Below, piece by piece: positions 26,364 to 33,925 of a DNA stretch of 64,000 nt. The DNA lies in NCBI GenBank assembly GCA_903825095.1, contig CAIJZF010000229.1:1-64000 (forward strand), read 5' to 3'. Each line of letters starts with the position of its first letter. Within the stretch, counting starts at the first letter, position 1. The notes under the pieces are model-generated. The model ran no database searches, was not told the DNA's origin, and saw only the letters and a program-made list of their open reading frames with translations. This DNA is from an uncultured Bacteroidota bacterium. Its GTDB lineage: Bacteria; Bacteroidota; Bacteroidia; Chitinophagales; Chitinophagaceae. The position numbers were made by a program, and so were the translations under genes.

Positions 26364-27098
26364 ATGGAAGAATCAAAGTTCAAAATGCCAACGGAAATCG
26401 TTGAATTACCATCTAAAGGTTTACTTTACCCCGAAGACTCAGAATTAGCAAAAGGTACAGTTGAAATGAAATATATGACAGCTAAGGAAGAAGATATCCT
26501 TACTAACCAATCATATATTAGAAATGGTACAGTATTAGACAGATTAATGAAATCATTAATTGTATCTAAAATCAATTTCGATGATTTACTAATCGGAGAT
26601 AAAAACGCAATTATGATCGCAGCCCGTATCTTAGGATATGGTTCAGAGTATACCTTTGAATATGGTGGTGAAAATCAAACAGTAGATTTAACTCAAATTG
26701 AAAATAAACCTCTTAAAGAAGAATTATTTACAAGTAATGCAAATGAGTTTACATTTACTCTTCCCCATTCAAAAAATACTGTTGCTTTTAAAATTCTAAC
26801 ACATAAAGACGAACAAGATATCAGTCGTGAGTTAGAAGGACTTAAAAAAATCAACAAAGATTCTTCCCCTGAAATGTCTACACGTTTAAAATATATGATT
26901 ACTTCAGTAGAAGGAAATCGTGAAAAAAAAGACATTCGCGAATTCGTAGACAATTACTTATTAGCTAAAGATGCAAGAGCGTTAAGAGAATACATCAAAG
27001 AAATCCAACCAGATGTTGACCTGACATTTTTTCCCAGTGGGGGGAGCAATAGAGTCAATATCCCAATTGGGGTTAGCTTTTTTTGGCCTGACATCTGA
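26364..27098 (+). CDS. Tail assembly chaperone / baseplate hub-like protein, upstream frame
   Basis: The protein has 244 residues. The start IVELPSKGLLYPEDSELAKGTVEMKYMTAKEEDILTNQSYI is typical of the T4-like gp26/hub-chaperone group. It ends IPIGVSFFWPDI. Its last 74 bases overlap a second open frame that has no good start of its own and leads straight toward the tape-measure gene. That is the same arrangement as the G/GT-type chaperones of tailed phages, made in short and frameshifted long forms. A G6 run lies at 27039-27044 and a T7 run at 27078-27084. Confidence 0.75.
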   Translation: MEESKFKMPTEIVELPSKGLLYPEDSELAKGTVEMKYMTAKEEDILTNQSYIRNGTVLDRLMKSLIVSKINFDDLLIGDKNAIMIAARILGYGSEYTFEYGGENQTVDLTQIENKPLKEELFTSNANEFTFTLPHSKNTVAFKILTHKDEQDISRELEGLKKINKDSSPEMSTRLKYMITSVEGNREKKDIREFVDNYLLAKDARALREYIKEIQPDVDLTFFPSGGSNRVNIPIGVSFFWPDI

Positions 27099-27384
27099 TA
27101 ATATTGCTCCTGCTAGAGCATCCCTATTTAATCAAATACATCAAATAGTTTTTTACGGTAAAGGAGGTTACGATTGGCATACTGTTTATAATATGCCAAT
27201 ATGGCTTCGTCGTTGGACTTTTAATGAAATAAGAAACCATTACGAAGAAGAAAAAGAAGCTGTTGAAAATCCTGGAAAAAATAAAGGTGGTAAGCAAACA
27301 GTAATTAATTCTGATGGTACTATAAAAACACCTGAACTATTACAAAAAGCAGCTAATGCTAAAAAACCTGCAAAATATAGTTAA
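27025..27384 (+). CDS. Downstream frame of tail assembly chaperone, likely made by frameshift
   Basis: This open frame runs from just after a TGA at 27022 to the stop at 27384. It encodes a coherent sequence (SISQLGLAFFGLTSDNIAPARASLFNQIHQIVFYGKGGYDWHTVYNMPIWLRRWTFNEIRNHYEEE) but has no ATG before the conserved part; GTG at 27037 is the only early start. It is read in the +1 (equivalently -2) frame relative to the gene at 26364. Slippage on the G6 or T7 run would fuse the frames into one long product. The tape-measure gene follows 39 nt later, which is the usual place for such a pair. Confidence 0.75.
   Translation, partial: HFFPVGGAIESISQLGLAFFGLTSDNIAPARASLFNQIHQIVFYGKGGYDWHTVYNMPIWLRRWTFNEIRNHYEEEKEAVENPGKNKGGKQTVINSDGTIKTPELLQKAANAKKPAKYS
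27039..27044 (+). other. Candidate programmed frameshift site (G6 run)
   Basis: GGG GGG fills two in-frame codons of the gene at 26364. A -2 slip (or +1) here enters the frame that ends at 27384. G6 runs are rare in this AT-rich sequence. The T7 run at 27078-27084 in the same overlap is a second candidate, since both frames read Phe-Phe there. Confidence 0.55.
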
Positions 27385-27400
27385 AAATGTTGATCTTTAA

Positions 27401-27408
27401 TATTTATA
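27401..27408 (+). promoter_or_regulatory. Putative late promoter box TATTTATA
   Basis: This exact copy lies 22 nt before the tape-measure gene. Confidence 0.6.
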
Positions 27409-27422
27409 ACAAAATATTTTAA

Positions 27423-29603
27423 ATGGCTACGCAACCTGGACAACCTGATAATACATCATTTAAGGAACAAAGAGACATCCTCAGAGAGATAAATGCTGAG
27501 TTAGGGAAACAGATCAATGCTGTAACTGACGCTTCTAAGGCATATTCTAATTTAGAAAGCATAGCCCTTAAACTTCAGAATTCTGAGGAAGAAATATCTA
27601 CATTAAACGAAAAACAACTCCAAGCTTTAAAAGAAAAATCACAAATCGCCTTAAGAGAACTTAAAGCAGCTGCTGATAGATTAAAAAGTGGAAAAGGTTT
27701 AAATGATCAAGAAAAATCATTACTTAGAGCTAAAAAAGAAGGATTCAAAATTGAAGAAGATCTTCTTAAAAATGTTGAAGCTCAACTAGATGCCCAAATA
27801 AAAATTACCAAGGAAACAGGTCTTACCGGCTCATTACTTAAAGGAATGTCTAAAATTCCTATAGTAGGTGAGATGCTTAAAACTGAAGAAGCCTTAAAAG
27901 CTGCTAGAGATGCAGCTGCCGAAGGTGCTGGTAAGTTTGGAGCTATGGGTGCAGCCTTTAAAAGCTTAGGTGGTAATTTAGTTTCTAGTTTATCTGACCC
28001 TTTAGTTTCTATAGGTTTATTAGTTAAAGGATTTAAAATGTTTCTGGAAGCTGGGTTTAAAGCAGATACAGAAATTACTAATCTATCCAAGTCAATGGCT
28101 TCTTCCAAAGAGGAAGCAGCAGCTACCCGAGATAGATTCATTGAAATACAAAATTCATCAGAAAGTTTATTTGAAACTACCCAAAACTTAGTTGCCGCTC
28201 AATTTGAATTAGCAGATGCTTTTGGAGCTACTAAAGGATTTAGTGAATCTCAATTAAAAGATCAGGTTCTTTTAACTCAACAAATGGGATTCCAAGCAGA
28301 AGAAGCTGCTGGTCTCCAACAATTAGCTATGTCTAATGGAATGACTGCTAGAGATGTAACAGGATCTGTTATTAAACAAACCGCAGCACTAGCTAAACAA
28401 AAAGGAATCCAATTAGATAATAAAAAGATAATTGGAGAAGTTGCTAAAGTATCAGGCCAATTAAGACTCCAATATGCCAACAACCCAGCATTAATTGCTA
28501 AAGCGGTTGTTCAAACTAAACAATTAGGACTTACTTTAGATCAAGCAGCACAAGCTGCTCATAGTTTACTTGATTTTGAATCATCAATCGAAAACGAATT
28601 AAGTGCAGAGTTATTAACAGGTAAATCACTTAATTTAGAACGTGCTAGAGGTTTAGCTCTTAATGGAGATGCAGCGGGGGCAGCAGCAGAAATGGCTAAA
28701 CAAGTGGGATCAGCTGCTGATTTCACTAAAATGAATGTTCTACAACAGGAACAATTAGCTAAAGCTGTTGGTATGAGTGCCGATGAATTAGCAAATTCAT
28801 TAATAACCCAAGAAAATTTATCTAAATTAGGTGGTGAAACTAGAAAACAATTAGAAGAAAAAGCCGAAGCTTTAAGAGCAGAAGGCAAAATGGATGAAGC
28901 TAATAGATTACTTGCATCCACAGGTGATGAAGAACAAGCCCAAGCAGCCCTAGAAAGAATATCAGCTCAAGATAAATTTAATGCAGCAATGGAAAAATTA
29001 AAATCCATGGTATCTTCCATTGTTGAAGGACCCGCATCTAAGTTTGTAGATACTTTAGGAGCTGTTCTTGGTGATGCCAATGCTCTTAAAACCATATTTT
29101 ATAGTATATCTACTATTTTAGGAGCTATGAGCTTAACTAAATTAATCACAGGATTACTTTCAGCATTAGTAACCTCAGGAGCTTTAGCTGCTACAACAGC
29201 AGCAACCGCATCCGCAATTACATTAGGTGTAGGAGCAATAGCAGTAATAGCAGGTATTGCTTCAATTATGGGAGCCGTTAATTCTGCAAAATCTAATGCA
29301 AAACAAGTAAATGATGGGGTTATTAGCCCTACCGGAGGAATGCTAGTATCAGGACCTGAAGGATCTATCCAATTAAATAAAAAAGATAGCATCATTGCTG
29401 GAACTAATTTAGGTGGTGGAGGTAATGGTAATGGAGGAAACTCATCCGCTGAAATGCGTGAATTAAAAAATATGGTAGCTGCTATCGCAAATAGACCAAT
29501 CAATGTATCAATTGATGGTAAAAAAGTAATTGAAGCTACAACAGGTGCACAACCAAATACTACAGGAGACGAAAGCAGAAAAAATAGCTATCGAATTTCA
29601 TAA
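27423..29603 (+). CDS. Tape measure protein candidate
   Basis: The protein has 726 residues. The first about 130 are coiled coil (EQRDILREINAELGKQ ... YSNLESIALKLQNSEEE). A long Ala/Leu/Gln-rich helical part follows. Residues about 555-620 are hydrophobic (KLITGLLSALVTSGALAATTAATAS ... GAIAVIAGIASIMGAV), like the membrane-active region of tape measures. The C-terminus carries a Gly/Asn linker and a small beta unit (PINVSIDGKKVIEATTG). It follows the frameshifting chaperone pair, as expected. T4 gp29 plays this part in T4. The length is short for a measured tail length, but no other candidate exists in the window. Confidence 0.82.
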   Translation: MATQPGQPDNTSFKEQRDILREINAELGKQINAVTDASKAYSNLESIALKLQNSEEEISTLNEKQLQALKEKSQIALRELKAAADRLKSGKGLNDQEKSLLRAKKEGFKIEEDLLKNVEAQLDAQIKITKETGLTGSLLKGMSKIPIVGEMLKTEEALKAARDAAAEGAGKFGAMGAAFKSLGGNLVSSLSDPLVSIGLLVKGFKMFLEAGFKADTEITNLSKSMASSKEEAAATRDRFIEIQNSSESLFETTQNLVAAQFELADAFGATKGFSESQLKDQVLLTQQMGFQAEEAAGLQQLAMSNGMTARDVTGSVIKQTAALAKQKGIQLDNKKIIGEVAKVSGQLRLQYANNPALIAKAVVQTKQLGLTLDQAAQAAHSLLDFESSIENELSAELLTGKSLNLERARGLALNGDAAGAAAEMAKQVGSAADFTKMNVLQQEQLAKAVGMSADELANSLITQENLSKLGGETRKQLEEKAEALRAEGKMDEANRLLASTGDEEQAQAALERISAQDKFNAAMEKLKSMVSSIVEGPASKFVDTLGAVLGDANALKTIFYSISTILGAMSLTKLITGLLSALVTSGALAATTAATASAITLGVGAIAVIAGIASIMGAVNSAKSNAKQVNDGVISPTGGMLVSGPEGSIQLNKKDSIIAGTNLGGGGNGNGGNSSAEMRELKNMVAAIANRPINVSIDGKKVIEATTGAQPNTTGDESRKNSYRIS

Positions 29604-29610
29604 CACTTAA

Positions 29611-29618
29611 TATTTATA
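29611..29618 (+). promoter_or_regulatory. Putative late promoter box TATTTATA
   Basis: This exact copy lies 23 nt before the ATG at 29634. Confidence 0.6.
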
Positions 29619-29633
29619 ATAAAATAAATTAAT

Positions 29634-29951
29634 ATGGGACTATTAGACAAATTAACTACACAAGGATCAAATTTAAGTTACAATGATGGGACAAACCCAT
29701 CTGTAAACCCGTTGGCTACCCAACAATCCAAACTCCACTCAGATGGAACCCCTGGATATTCATTAAATGGTGCCTTTTTAAATCAGGTATCAAATCAAAT
29801 GAATACGTACCAAGATGGGCAAACCAACCCACTTCCATTACCTTCACAATTGGATTTAAATGGTGCTACTCCAACACAATACGTTTTAAATGCTCCTGAA
29901 GTTGGTGGATCAACTTTAAATAATAACTTTACTGCTACACCTTTTGGATAA
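29634..29951 (+). CDS. Small tail-region protein, paralogue 1
   Basis: The protein has 105 residues and low complexity (Asn/Gln/Pro/Ser). Landmarks are LDKLTTQGSNLSYNDGTNPSVNPLA and QTNPLPLPSQLDLNG. The same landmarks occur in the next gene (LIQNGSAFSYSDGNDPSFNKLA and KNTPLPEPTDLDIND), so the two arose by duplication. No known family was recognised; their position between tape measure and baseplate suggests a baseplate or tail-tip component. Confidence 0.65.
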   Translation: MGLLDKLTTQGSNLSYNDGTNPSVNPLATQQSKLHSDGTPGYSLNGAFLNQVSNQMNTYQDGQTNPLPLPSQLDLNGATPTQYVLNAPEVGGSTLNNNFTATPFG

Positions 29952-29970
29952 TATTTAATTTTATTAAATT

Positions 29971-30363
29971 ATGCCTTTAATATCCGCAACCAGTCCAACT
30001 CTAACAACTAATCTTTCACCTGCAAATAAGCTAGGTATTAAAGAAAGATTAATTCAAAATGGATCTGCTTTTAGTTATAGTGATGGAAATGATCCATCAT
30101 TCAATAAACTAGCAGGTGATGGTAACACTAATAGAAATTATTCATTACATTATGATTCTTCTACAGAAGTATCAAACGGATATTCAGTAACAGGAAATAA
30201 TTTTTCTACTATTAATTCATATTACCAAGATTATGTAGATGGAAAAAATACCCCACTTCCGGAGCCAACAGATTTGGATATAAATGACCCTGTAACAGCT
30301 GATCCTAAATATAAACCAAAGTACAATTCATTATCTGGAAAAGGATATGTAAACCAATTTTAA
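29971..30363 (+). CDS. Small tail-region protein, paralogue 2
   Basis: The protein has 130 residues and is a diverged copy of the gene at 29634, with an N-terminal extension (MPLISATSPTLTTNLSPANKLGI). A TATTTAAT variant of the late box stands 20 nt upstream. The shared FSYSDGNDPSFN and PLPEPTDLDI segments mark the duplication. The function is unknown. Confidence 0.65.
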   Translation: MPLISATSPTLTTNLSPANKLGIKERLIQNGSAFSYSDGNDPSFNKLAGDGNTNRNYSLHYDSSTEVSNGYSVTGNNFSTINSYYQDYVDGKNTPLPEPTDLDINDPVTADPKYKPKYNSLSGKGYVNQF

Positions 30364-30375
30364 TTTAATAACATT

Positions 30376-32358
30376 ATGGGTTCTTTTCTTGTTACATTAT
30401 TAACTGATCCTGGAGGATTTAAATTCTATAAGGATAATCAAAAGGGGGTTACAAACATTAATAATGTAAATCCAAGAGAAATCCCTTTTGGAAATGATAG
30501 ACCTGGAGGAGGAAGTAGCAATCAACCCTATATTAAAAAAGGATTGATTAACGCCTCTTTAAATCCAACACTATACAACGATTTTATACTAAGAGGTGGA
30601 ATTTTAGCCCCTTTATCGGCAGCTGAAGATGTTGTTCGTTTAACAAAGTATTTTGCAGATATTAAAAATCCAAAAGGATTATTATTTGCTGTAAAACAAA
30701 ATTTATTATCTCGTACGGGAACCAAAACCGAATCATCTAAAGGTATTGGATATGCTGGGGGAGCTTTAAATGAAGGAGTATATAATCCTTTATCCACATT
30801 AGCAGAAGCAGGTATTGTATTTGCTGGAGGTCATTTAAATAAACAAGGTATTGACCCTACAGGTTTAATCCCTGGATTAGGGATTATTACATATCAAGAC
30901 GCTATTAAACAAAACCAATTTAATAGATCACCTAAACTACAATTAGAAAATAATAGACTACTGAGTTTAACTAGTGCTATTATCAATAATAAAGGTGTAG
31001 GTCTTAGTTATGTTAAAGGATATAGTTTAAATGCTCCTGGAAATGATGTATTACTTTCTTATACTGGAGGAGCTGGATCAGATTTAGGAGTTGGAAACAC
31101 TAATATTAAATTTGCTACAAGCAATAACAATACTGTTTTAAAATCCATATTAAACGTATCATCAAATGTTAGCGTATCTGGGCTAGATAAAACCCAAACA
31201 TCATTATTTAGTACTTGGGATTTTAAACAACTTTCCGAAACATCTTTAAATTTAGATGCTACTACGGCTGATGACTTTAGACTCAAATTAAATCCTGATG
31301 CTGAAGGTCCTCAAAACACATTTCTAGCAGCCACCTCAGGATATAAAGACTCTAATAATATTGAAGTTAAATTTGGATTAGGAAGTCCGGGAAGTAGAAA
31401 CAGAAATAGATCAAATTATCAACAAGGAAGTATTATCCAAGGTCAAACAGCATCAGAGCCATTAGATAAAGTAAACGCTTATCCAATATATAAATCCGAA
31501 TTTAAAGATAAATCTAGATATTCATCGGAAGATGATTTAAAGGATATGGTTGAATTCTCCATAGCTATATTAAATAATGATGATCAAAACCCATCTATAT
31601 ATGATAAGGATGATAATGTAATTGGAACCAAATCAAATTTTTCTTATAGAAAATATATGCATTTTAGATCTTTCATTGACAATATTTCAGACGCTTATAC
31701 TGCGGACTGGAGTGGAATCAATTATATGGGTCGTGCTGAAAAACTATACAAATATAAAGGATTTGACAGAAAAATGTCACTTGCATTTACTGTTGTTGCT
31801 CAATCTATGAATGAGTTGACGGTAATGTATGATAAATTAAATTTCCTTGCTTCTTCACTTGCTCCTGAATATCTAGATAGCTTAACCTCAGGTTACATGA
31901 CTGGAAATATAGCATATATTACTTTAGGAGATTATATAAATGATCAACCGGGTATTATAACATCATTAACTTTTGACATTCCTGAAGATTCTCCATGGGA
32001 AATTGAAAGAAACCAAGGTTCTCGTAGACAACTACCTCATATGATTAAAGTTTCCCTTGAATTTACTCCAATCCACAAATTTAGACCATCTAAACAAACA
32101 TGGACAAATGATTTCTCCATCTCCGGAGAAGGAATATCTACAAGTGTACTTTTAGAAGACCCAGGAAATCAAAGATATATAGACCCGAACAATACATACA
32201 ACGCGTCTAATGATCGAAAAATCCCATATTTAGAACCTGGACCTATCCCATTAAAAGGTAATCCAAACCAAAACCTAATTACAAACCCAGATTTTGTTCC
32301 ACCACAAACATCAAACAACTTTAATGATTTTACACAAAATAACATAACTCAAGGATAA
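30376..32358 (+). CDS. Baseplate/tail tube initiator-like structural protein
   Basis: The protein has 660 residues. The N-terminal about 400 are Asn/Gly/Ser-rich and variable. The C-terminal 200 are conserved-looking: YMGRAEKLYKYKGFDRKMSLAFTVVAQSMNELTVMYDKLNFLASSLAPEY ... GDYINDQPGIITSLTFDI ... PHMIKVSLEFTPIHKFRP. This end resembles the tube-like domain of T4 gp48/gp54-type tail-initiation proteins. Its stop overlaps the next start (TAATG), so it is coupled to the LysM-like gene. Confidence 0.65.
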   Translation: MGSFLVTLLTDPGGFKFYKDNQKGVTNINNVNPREIPFGNDRPGGGSSNQPYIKKGLINASLNPTLYNDFILRGGILAPLSAAEDVVRLTKYFADIKNPKGLLFAVKQNLLSRTGTKTESSKGIGYAGGALNEGVYNPLSTLAEAGIVFAGGHLNKQGIDPTGLIPGLGIITYQDAIKQNQFNRSPKLQLENNRLLSLTSAIINNKGVGLSYVKGYSLNAPGNDVLLSYTGGAGSDLGVGNTNIKFATSNNNTVLKSILNVSSNVSVSGLDKTQTSLFSTWDFKQLSETSLNLDATTADDFRLKLNPDAEGPQNTFLAATSGYKDSNNIEVKFGLGSPGSRNRNRSNYQQGSIIQGQTASEPLDKVNAYPIYKSEFKDKSRYSSEDDLKDMVEFSIAILNNDDQNPSIYDKDDNVIGTKSNFSYRKYMHFRSFIDNISDAYTADWSGINYMGRAEKLYKYKGFDRKMSLAFTVVAQSMNELTVMYDKLNFLASSLAPEYLDSLTSGYMTGNIAYITLGDYINDQPGIITSLTFDIPEDSPWEIERNQGSRRQLPHMIKVSLEFTPIHKFRPSKQTWTNDFSISGEGISTSVLLEDPGNQRYIDPNNTYNASNDRKIPYLEPGPIPLKGNPNQNLITNPDFVPPQTSNNFNDFTQNNITQG

Positions 32359-32663
32359 TGTCTAGATATTCGCAAACAACAATATTAAAATCTGTCCAAG
32401 ATCAAAAAAGAAGATATGCAAATATAAAATATCCTCAAATTGCCCTTGATCCCCAAGATGTCTATGTGTATACTACACAAGGTGATAGATATGATGTTTT
32501 AGCATTAAGATTTTATAAAGACTCAAGCTTGTGGTGGGTTATTAACCGTGCAAATCCAAATCAAGACTCAGCATCTTTATACCCAACCGTTGGATCTCAA
32601 CTTAGAATTCCATCACCTTATGGATTATCCGCTATATTAGCGCAATATGATAATTTAAATTAA
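32358..32663 (+). CDS. LysM-like baseplate wedge/tail protein (gp53/gpX type)
   Basis: The protein has 101 residues. The C-terminal 60 (YTTQGDRYDVLALRFYKDSSLWWVINRANPNQDSASLYPTVGSQLRIPSP) match the LysM-like pattern of phage tail proteins: GDRxDxLAxxFY, then WWVI-ANPN, then G-LRIP. T4 gp53 and P2 gpX share this architecture and link baseplate parts. Here it is coupled to the upstream structural gene. There is no signal peptide, so a virion role is favoured over a cell-wall-binding one. Confidence 0.75.
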   Translation: MSRYSQTTILKSVQDQKRRYANIKYPQIALDPQDVYVYTTQGDRYDVLALRFYKDSSLWWVINRANPNQDSASLYPTVGSQLRIPSPYGLSAILAQYDNLN

Positions 32664-32676
32664 ATATTATAATGTT

Positions 32677-33921
32677 ATGGCAATAATAGGAGAAGAATTA
32701 GAGGATTATGTAATAGATCAAATTAATCTTAGGCAATCACTTCATGGAAGTGGTGTAAATACTGAAATTAGAAGCGATAATCAATTAAATGTTTTAAATT
32801 CTAATACATCATGGATTAAATTAGCTTCTGGTGTTTCAATCGATAAAGATATAAGATTATCTGAAATAGGTTTAAACCAAACAGAAATTGAAGTTAGTAG
32901 AAAAATGGGATTGGCTAAAAATAATATTCTATTTGGTGGAACTGCTAAACTATCTTCAACCACAGTTCATAATGAAAAAACAGGAGAGGATAAAACATAT
33001 AATAAACTCCAACAACGTGATGGATTTTTACCACGTGACCCTAACAGTTCATACACATATGATAGCCAATTTGGATTCTCTCCAATGCCAGGTATTGAAA
33101 GTGCTGATATAAAAACATTGAATAGAGGCTCACTTAAAAAAGCAACGGTTAAATTAAGAGCGAATGACCGAAAACAATTTGGAATTATTGATTTGCTTTA
33201 TATGCGTTTAGGATATACTGTATTACTTGAATGGGGAAATAGTTTATACATTGATAACAAACGTCGTTCTAAAACAGTATTACGTAATACTTTAGTTGAA
33301 GAATTTTTCTTTACAAAAGAAGGAAAAGGCTCATACCTTGATATTCTCCCTAAAATAGAAGCCAAAAGAGATAAATACTCAGGAAATTATGATGGTCTCT
33401 TAGGTAAGGTATCTAACTTTAGCTGGACATTTAATCCTGATGGGACATATGATATTGAATTAACTATTATTAGTTTAGGAGATGTAATCGAATCACTCAA
33501 AACCAACTTATCTATAGACCAGGGCACATTGACTTTCCTTAAAAATACAGGAAACCTTAACCCAACACCAACCACTGATGAAACACCACCCACACCCGAT
33601 GTTTTAGAAGAAAATAAATCTTCAAATGCTATATCTTCAATGTTATATATTTGGAAGTATTTAAATAATAGTACACCCCGAGGAAAAACTATTTGGATAG
33701 GAACAAGTGAAAAGCCCCCAAAACAATATGTAGTAGGAAGTTTTTTAGTTCCAACTCAAGAAGGATATGTTTCATCTGAAGTAGCTTCAGAAACAATAAA
33801 TGTTGAATTTGTAATTAAATATGTAACTAAAGAAGAACGTCAAGCTGAAATAGACCGTAATCAAGAAACAGTTCAAAGAGTTGAAGAAAATACTGGATAT
33901 AGAATAGATAGCAAATTTTAA
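32677..33921 (+). CDS. Baseplate structural protein, unidentified
   Basis: The protein has 414 residues. The central part (GSLKKATVKLRANDRKQFGIIDLLYMRLGYTVLLEWGNSLYIDN) and the following GLLGKVSNFSWTFNPDGTYDIELTIISLGDVIESLKTN are beta-rich and recall hub/spike-adaptor domains of contractile tails. It lies between the gp53-like gene and the hub/lysozyme gene. No catalytic motif was found. It probably belongs to the central hub, by position. Confidence 0.6.
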   Translation: MAIIGEELEDYVIDQINLRQSLHGSGVNTEIRSDNQLNVLNSNTSWIKLASGVSIDKDIRLSEIGLNQTEIEVSRKMGLAKNNILFGGTAKLSSTTVHNEKTGEDKTYNKLQQRDGFLPRDPNSSYTYDSQFGFSPMPGIESADIKTLNRGSLKKATVKLRANDRKQFGIIDLLYMRLGYTVLLEWGNSLYIDNKRRSKTVLRNTLVEEFFFTKEGKGSYLDILPKIEAKRDKYSGNYDGLLGKVSNFSWTFNPDGTYDIELTIISLGDVIESLKTNLSIDQGTLTFLKNTGNLNPTPTTDETPPTPDVLEENKSSNAISSMLYIWKYLNNSTPRGKTIWIGTSEKPPKQYVVGSFLVPTQEGYVSSEVASETINVEFVIKYVTKEERQAEIDRNQETVQRVEENTGYRIDSKF

Positions 33922-33925
33922 AACC

